Origin: CAYLLT01 sp964591605
GTDB taxonomy: Bacteria > Planctomycetota > Phycisphaerae > UBA1845 > PWPN01
DNA length: 8,731 nt
Direction: 5' to 3'
NCBI GenBank assembly: GCA_964591605.1
Contig: CAZQEN010000320.1
Location: 1-8,731 of the forward strand
Below the pieces are notes generated by a model that did not search any database, was not told where the DNA came from, and was given only the letters and a program-made list of their open reading frames with translations. Positions within the stretch are counted from its first letter, which is position 1; each line of letters begins with the position of its first letter. Both the position numbers and the translations under genes were made by a program. Below are positions 4,623-8,731 of this stretch, in pieces.

Positions 4623-7217
4623 TTGAGAAGGATCGGACTGTGTTTGCTTGTGTTGTGGTCTGCCGTGCGCGCGGCCGAGGGTCAGACTGCGCCTGCACCA
4701 GCCCTCGCGACGGCGCCCGCGGCCGTCACACAGCCGGCGCAGGCGGCATCGCAGCCCGCGGCGGCAACACAGCCTGCCACTACCTCCCGGCCCGCGGTTG
4801 CGTCGCAGCCGGCGGCCGCCTCACGGCCGGCGGCGGAGCCCGTGAAGCTGGTCAGCCTGGCGGTATACCCGCCGGCTATTCAGCTCGATCACAAGGCCGA
4901 CTGGCAGCGGGTCGTGCTGGTGGGCACGTACAGCAACGGGGAGACGCGCGATCTGACGGCGGGGGCGGCGATTTCGCCAGGAGCCGAGCCGCTGGCGGTA
5001 TGGGACGGGCACGCGCTGCGGCCGGTGAAGAACGGCGAGGGTGCGATCACCCTCTCGGTGGAGGGTCAGACGGCCGGTGCGCGGCTCGTCGTGCGGGGCG
5101 TGGAGAAAGAGCGGCCGATCAGCTTCCGCAACGACGTCATCCCCGTGTTCATGAAGGCCGGGTGCAGCACCGGCGCGTGCCACGGCTCGGCGCAGGGCAA
5201 AAACGGTTTCCGGCTCTCGCTGTTCGGGTTTGAGCCCGAGAAGGACTATATCTCGCTCACGCGGGACTACGACGGTCGGCGGATCGACCTGGCCGAACCG
5301 CACCGCAGTCTGATGCTGCGCAAGCCGCTGGGGAGCGTCGAACACGGCGGAGGCGAGCGGCTCAAGCCCGACAGCGAGCTCACGGCGATTCTGGCCCGGT
5401 GGATTGCCGCGGACGTGCCCGACGACCCGAAGGACGTGGCGACGCTGACCGGCATCGAGCTGCTGCCTCGCGAATGCGTGCTGCGGGGGGCGGGTCGCAC
5501 GCAGCAGTTCATCGTGCTTGCGCGGTATTCGGACGGGACGGACCGCGACGTGACGTCGCTGGCGGTGCTGGATGCGACGGACAAGGCGTCCGCACCCATC
5601 GATGCGTCGGGCGTGGTGACGAGCGGCATGAAGGGCGAGGCGTTCGTGATGGCGCGGTTCGGGACGTTCGCCGTCGTGTCGCAGATCATCGTGCTGCCCG
5701 ACGGCGAGCCGTTTGTGTGGCAGGACGAGAGCCCGGGGCCGGCGGCCAACTTCATCGACGAGGCGATTCACGCGAAGCTGCGCAAGCTGCAGATCAACCC
5801 TTCGCCGATCTGCAGCGACGAGACGTTCCTGCGGCGCGTGACGCTGGACATCGTCGGCGTGCCGCCGAGCGTGGAGGAATACCGGGCGTTCACGGGCGAT
5901 GCGTCGCCGGACAAGCGGGCGCGGCTCATCGACCGGCTGCTGGAGCGGCGCGAGTTTCCCGAAGTCTGGGCGATGAAGTGGGCGGACCTGCTGCGGATCG
6001 AATCGAACTCGCGGCGGATCAGCTTCAAGGCGATGTACCGGTACAACGCGTGGCTGCGCGACCAGATCCTGGGGAACCGGCCGCTGGATGCGATGGTGCG
6101 CGACCTGCTGACCGCGGAGGGGGGTAGCTTCTCAAACCCTCCGACGAACTTCTACATCCTTGAGACGAGCCCGACGCTGATGGGCGAGAACGTCGCCCAG
6201 GTGTTCTGCGGCATCCGCGTGCAGTGCGCGCAGTGCCACAACCATCCGTTCGAGCGCTGGACGCAGGACGATTACTACAGCTTTGCAGCGTTCTTCTCGC
6301 AGGTCGGCCGCAAGCAGGCGGAGGATCCGCGCGAGCAGATCGTGTTCAACGCGGGCGGCGGCGAAGTGCAGCACCTGCGGACGGGGGCGAAGATGGCGCC
6401 GCGGTTCCTGGGCGGGGCGGCGCCGGCGATTCCGCCGGGGGGCGACCGGCGGAAGGTGCTGGCCGAGTGGCTGACGTCGAAAGACAACCCGTATTTTGCG
6501 GCGTGCCTGGTGGACCGCGTGTGGGAGCATTTCATGGGGCGGGGGATCGTGGACCCGCCCGACGACGTGCGGGTGAGCAATCCGCCGTCGCATCCGGAGC
6601 TGCGCGAGACGCTGGCCCGGCGGTTCGTGGAGTCGGGGTACGACATGCGGGCGCTGGTGCGCTGGATCTGCGACTCGCGGACGTATCAGCGCAGCTCGCA
6701 GACGAATACCTCCAACGAGAAGGACACGCGGAACTTTTCGCGTGCGATGGTGCGGCGGCTCGGGGCCGAGGCGCTGCTGGACGCGGTGTGCGCGGTGACG
6801 CAGGTGGACGAGAAGTTCAGCGGTCTGCCGCCGGGGGCGCGGGCGGCCCAGGTGGCGGATGCGCGGACCGGGAGCTACTTTCTGGAGGTATTCGGGCGGC
6901 CGCCGCGGATCAGCGTGTGCACGTGCGAGCGGCAGAACAACCCGACGCTCTCGCAGGCGCTGCACCTGATCAACGGGCGCACGCTGGCGGCCAAGATCGG
7001 CCACGAGCAGGGGCGGCTCGCGCGGATGCTGCGGGAGAAGGCGTCGCCGGAGGCGATCATCGAGGAGCTGTATCTGGCGGCGTACAGCCGTCGGCCGTCG
7101 GCCGATGAAAAGACGAAGCTCCTGGAGGCGGTGACGCGGGCGGCGGATGCCCGGCAGGCGCTGGAGGACGTTTACTGGGCGGTGTTGAACTCGAAGGAGT
7201 TTGTGTTCAACCATTGA
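4623..7217 (+). CDS. Secreted planctomycete cytochrome-like / DUF1549 / DUF1553 protein
   Basis: This 864-residue exported protein has the classic planctomycete architecture. Residues 1-20 are a signal peptide (two Arg, then a hydrophobic stretch), followed by an Ala/Pro/Gln/Ser/Thr linker at 21-73. An Ig-like domain spans about 74-160. A PSCyt1-type segment at about 165-265 contains GCSTGACHG (Cys181, Cys186, His187; spacing CX4CH). A second Ig-like domain covers about 272-358. DUF1549 spans about 376-560 and ends in CAQCHNHPFERW (Cys535, Cys538, His539, a canonical CXXCH). DUF1553 spans about 608-864. The CXXCH could bind heme c, which is not proven for the family. The start is TTG at 4623, with GGAG at 4611-4614 and an upstream in-frame TAG at 4596; a TTG at 4644 would lose the basic n-region. 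The usual DUF1501 partner is absent downstream. Function is unknown, though polysaccharide or envelope roles are often supposed. Confidence 0.93.
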   Translation: MRRIGLCLLVLWSAVRAAEGQTAPAPALATAPAAVTQPAQAASQPAAATQPATTSRPAVASQPAAASRPAAEPVKLVSLAVYPPAIQLDHKADWQRVVLVGTYSNGETRDLTAGAAISPGAEPLAVWDGHALRPVKNGEGAITLSVEGQTAGARLVVRGVEKERPISFRNDVIPVFMKAGCSTGACHGSAQGKNGFRLSLFGFEPEKDYISLTRDYDGRRIDLAEPHRSLMLRKPLGSVEHGGGERLKPDSELTAILARWIAADVPDDPKDVATLTGIELLPRECVLRGAGRTQQFIVLARYSDGTDRDVTSLAVLDATDKASAPIDASGVVTSGMKGEAFVMARFGTFAVVSQIIVLPDGEPFVWQDESPGPAANFIDEAIHAKLRKLQINPSPICSDETFLRRVTLDIVGVPPSVEEYRAFTGDASPDKRARLIDRLLERREFPEVWAMKWADLLRIESNSRRISFKAMYRYNAWLRDQILGNRPLDAMVRDLLTAEGGSFSNPPTNFYILETSPTLMGENVAQVFCGIRVQCAQCHNHPFERWTQDDYYSFAAFFSQVGRKQAEDPREQIVFNAGGGEVQHLRTGAKMAPRFLGGAAPAIPPGGDRRKVLAEWLTSKDNPYFAACLVDRVWEHFMGRGIVDPPDDVRVSNPPSHPELRETLARRFVESGYDMRALVRWICDSRTYQRSSQTNTSNEKDTRNFSRAMVRRLGAEALLDAVCAVTQVDEKFSGLPPGARAAQVADARTGSYFLEVFGRPPRISVCTCERQNNPTLSQALHLINGRTLAAKIGHEQGRLARMLREKASPEAIIEELYLAAYSRRPSADEKTKLLEAVTRAADARQALEDVYWAVLNSKEFVFNH

Positions 7218-7218
7218 T

Positions 7219-7263
7219 GGGAGGAGGAGGAGGAGGCTTTCCGGCCGCCACGGGGGGCGGCCG
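7219..7263. other. GGA run and hairpin between two plus-strand genes
   Basis: A (GGA) microsatellite at 7219-7236 is followed by an 8-bp stem, cggccgcc (7242-7249) with ggcggccg (7256-7263), loop acgggg. It lies 24 bases after the DUF1549 protein stop. There is no T-run, so it would not be a strong intrinsic terminator; partial termination or RNA processing is possible. Confidence 0.4.
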
Positions 7264-7369
7264 CTGCTGCGGGAGACCCGCTTCGTTTGGCCTGAGGGTG
7301 CAACCCGGGGGTCGTTCGAGCGTAGAAGTGAGCGCCACTGGACTCTACGCAACTCAGGAAGGAGCTCCC

Positions 7370-8113
7370 ATGCGCAAGACAACGCTTCTGTGGGTCGTGC
7401 CTGCTGCCCTGTGCGCGGTGGTCGCGCTGGTTTACGGTCAGCCGCGGCCGGGTCGTCCGGGTCCAGTTCCGCGGCCGGTGGTCCCGGGGCCGGGGGTGCC
7501 GTGCGGGCCGGCGGTGCAGCCGACGCGCCTGCAGATCGAGTTCTATCAACTGACGTGCGCGGAGAACGCCCTGGCGGAGCTCGATGTGAGGCGTCTCTGC
7601 GAGCAGGAGCGGACGATCGCGGCGGTTCTGAACCGGTTGAAGGCTCTGGGGGAGGCGCGGCTGGTCACGCGGGCCGATACTGTGCTGGATCTGGCACAGG
7701 AGAACCAGCTCACGGAGGGCACGCGGTTGCCCGTCGTTCAGGACGTTAACGTGAACAAGGAAGGGCGCACGACGCCGAGCATCTCGTATCAGGAGGTGGG
7801 AATGCGGGCGTCGCTGAGCGGATCGTGGGAGGAGACGGACCCGGGCGACACGGCGATCGTGCGCTGTCGGATCGAGCTGTCGAGCCTGGGCAAGACGGGC
7901 GTGAGCGCCTCACAAGGGGTGACGCTGCCCGAGTTTCGTCAGTGGAAGATCGATCAGACGATCGGACTGAAGAGCGGCCGGCCGGTGATGCTGATGAGCA
8001 ACAGCCAGGTGTCTCCGAGTGACGAGCAGAGGCGGATCAGTGCGACGCTGATGCGGCTGACGGTGACGCGGCTGGGCACGCTGGCGGAGAGTCAGCCGGC
8101 GCCGCAGGGGTAG
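7370..8113 (+). CDS. Exported protein with secretin-like C-terminal region
   Basis: This 247-residue protein begins with a signal peptide (about 1-23, ending VYGQ), then a Pro/Gly-rich stretch to about residue 48. Residues about 53-95 are helical (LQIEFYQLTCAENALAELDV). The remainder resembles the beta-domain of secretins: DTVLDLAQENQLTEGTRLPV (103-122), then PSISYQEVGMRASL (136-149), an acidic turn, IVRCRIELSSLG (163-174), and a GRPVMLM strand (203-209) like the 'dG..vvigG' closing segment. It lacks secretin N-domains, so an outer-membrane channel is unlikely. The resemblance is by eye only. Four cysteines remain after signal removal (45, 63, 77, 166). The ATG at 7370 follows AGGAAGGAG (7356-7364). 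It lies 152 bp after the DUF1549 gene and could share its transcript. Confidence 0.85.
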   Translation: MRKTTLLWVVPAALCAVVALVYGQPRPGRPGPVPRPVVPGPGVPCGPAVQPTRLQIEFYQLTCAENALAELDVRRLCEQERTIAAVLNRLKALGEARLVTRADTVLDLAQENQLTEGTRLPVVQDVNVNKEGRTTPSISYQEVGMRASLSGSWEETDPGDTAIVRCRIELSSLGKTGVSASQGVTLPEFRQWKIDQTIGLKSGRPVMLMSNSQVSPSDEQRRISATLMRLTVTRLGTLAESQPAPQG

Positions 8114-8180
8114 GGCGGCGTGCGCGGCCTGGATCGCGCGACGCTCACGCAGAGCGGATCTGGCCCGCGACCGGATTGGA

Positions 8181-8202
8181 GATCTGAGCTTTGAGATTTG
8201 AG
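8181..8202. repeat. 'gatttgag' repeat overlapping a start codon
   Basis: gatctgagctttgagatttgag resembles the run at 51-81. The proposed TTG start of the next gene (8191) lies within it. Confidence 0.55.
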
Positions 8203-8731
8203 CGTGCAGGGGATTCAGGAGCGGCGGGGAGTCCGGGACGGCGGTTTCGGGATGCTGGTTTCGCGCTGGCGATCGCGTTCGGGGCGGGCGCAGCGGCGCT
8301 GTGGGCCGATCCTCCTGCCTCTGCGCCGGCCGGGGCGGCGGCGGCGTCGCAGCCGGTGATTGAGCGGCTCATTGAAGATCTGATGAAGGTGGAGCCGAAG
8401 GCGATCGCCGAGCGGCTGGCCGCGGCCAAGGGCCGGGTGACGCAGCTTTCGGCGGAGAACGCGCAGCTCAAGGCGAAGATGGCGGCGAATGAAGCGGAGG
8501 TGGCGCGGCTGAACGCGCAGGTTCAACTGCTGGAGGCGCTGGCCAGAGCCCGCGGCACGGCGCCGGCGACTCCGGCTCCTGCGCCGACGCCCGCACGCCA
8601 GGCGGCCGCGACGGCTCCCGCGCAGCGGCGGGCGACGGTCCGGGGCCCGGGTATCCTTCGCTTCGAAACGCCCGCACGAGCGCCGCGCCGAGCGCCCGGC
8701 GCGGCGGCCGAAGGAGATCCGCTTGCCGACG
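8191..8731 (+). CDS. Partial exported coiled-coil protein
   Basis: The frame is open from just after a TGA at 8185 to the right window edge (180 codons, C-terminus missing). The start is probably TTG at 8191, with GGAG at 8178-8181 nine bases upstream; no ATG exists before residue 65. Residues 17-40 form a signal-peptide-like segment: RRFRD, then a hydrophobic Ala-rich run ending LWAD. A coiled coil covers about 72-121. Hydrophobic and Asn residues sit in 3-4 spacing (L86, N90, L93, M97, N100, V104, L107, V111, L114), as in a dimeric coiled coil. After residue 122 it is Ala/Pro/Thr-rich and then Arg-rich. No domain is recognised. It starts 77 bp after the secretin-like gene and is likely cotranscribed. 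A periplasmic or envelope scaffold role is a guess. Confidence 0.7.
   Translation, partial: MRFERAGDSGAAGSPGRRFRDAGFALAIAFGAGAAALWADPPASAPAGAAAASQPVIERLIEDLMKVEPKAIAERLAAAKGRVTQLSAENAQLKAKMAANEAEVARLNAQVQLLEALARARGTAPATPAPAPTPARQAAATAPAQRRATVRGPGILRFETPARAPRRAPGAAAEGDPLAD

Noticed and set aside
4821..5771. Minus-strand frame of 316 codons
   Set aside because: It is antisense to the signal/Ig/PSCyt1 part of the DUF1549 protein, with an Arg-rich shadow composition.
6132..7382. Minus-strand frame of 416 codons
   Set aside because: It is antisense to the DUF1549/DUF1553 coding region, is Arg/Pro-rich, and has no motifs.
1..8731. tRNA or rRNA genes
   Set aside because: No cloverleaf with conserved TTCGA/TTCAA loop and acceptor pairing, and no rRNA-like segment, was found by eye.

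Overview
This window looks like a draft contig from a GC-rich member of the Planctomycetota. The phylum call rests on three things: a large secreted protein with planctomycete-type cytochrome, DUF1549 and DUF1553 domains; a partial protein with the basic 'STGPKTPEGKARS' N-terminus common in that phylum; and intergenic DNA packed with short GC-rich hairpin repeats. The class cannot be told from the window.

Layout, left to right. (1) Positions 1-740, minus strand: a partial gene of unknown function that runs off the left edge; its visible tail reads straight through simple-repeat DNA. (2) 741-1156: a gene leader and a three-hairpin repeat module. (3) 1157-3020, minus strand: a two-gene operon with an 8-nt overlap, made of a glutamate-cysteine-ligase-like amidoligase followed by a peptidase C26 (gamma-glutamyl hydrolase / class I amidotransferase-like) protein. 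(4) 3021-3853: a divergent intergenic region with a possible operator dyad, a second copy of the repeat module, a 100-N assembly gap and a 23-bp tandem array. (5) 3854-4066, plus strand: a single-cluster ferredoxin with a strong hairpin terminator. (6) 4067-4622: several hairpin repeats, including a 184-bp segment bounded by 28-bp inverted repeats. (7) 4623-8731, plus strand: three genes for exported proteins, namely the 864-residue cytochrome/Ig/DUF1549/DUF1553 protein, a 247-residue protein whose C-terminal half resembles the beta-domain of secretins, and a partial coiled-coil protein that runs off the right edge.

How it may work together. The amidoligase and hydrolase could form a make-and-break pair for an amide or gamma-glutamyl bond, but the substrate is unknown. 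The three right-hand genes all encode exported proteins and may act at the cell envelope. The intergenic DNA is unusually rich in stem-loops. Several of these vary between copies in a base-pair-preserving way, which suggests selection on, or spread as, folded units. Two real genes, at the left and right edges, have no stop codon inside the window.
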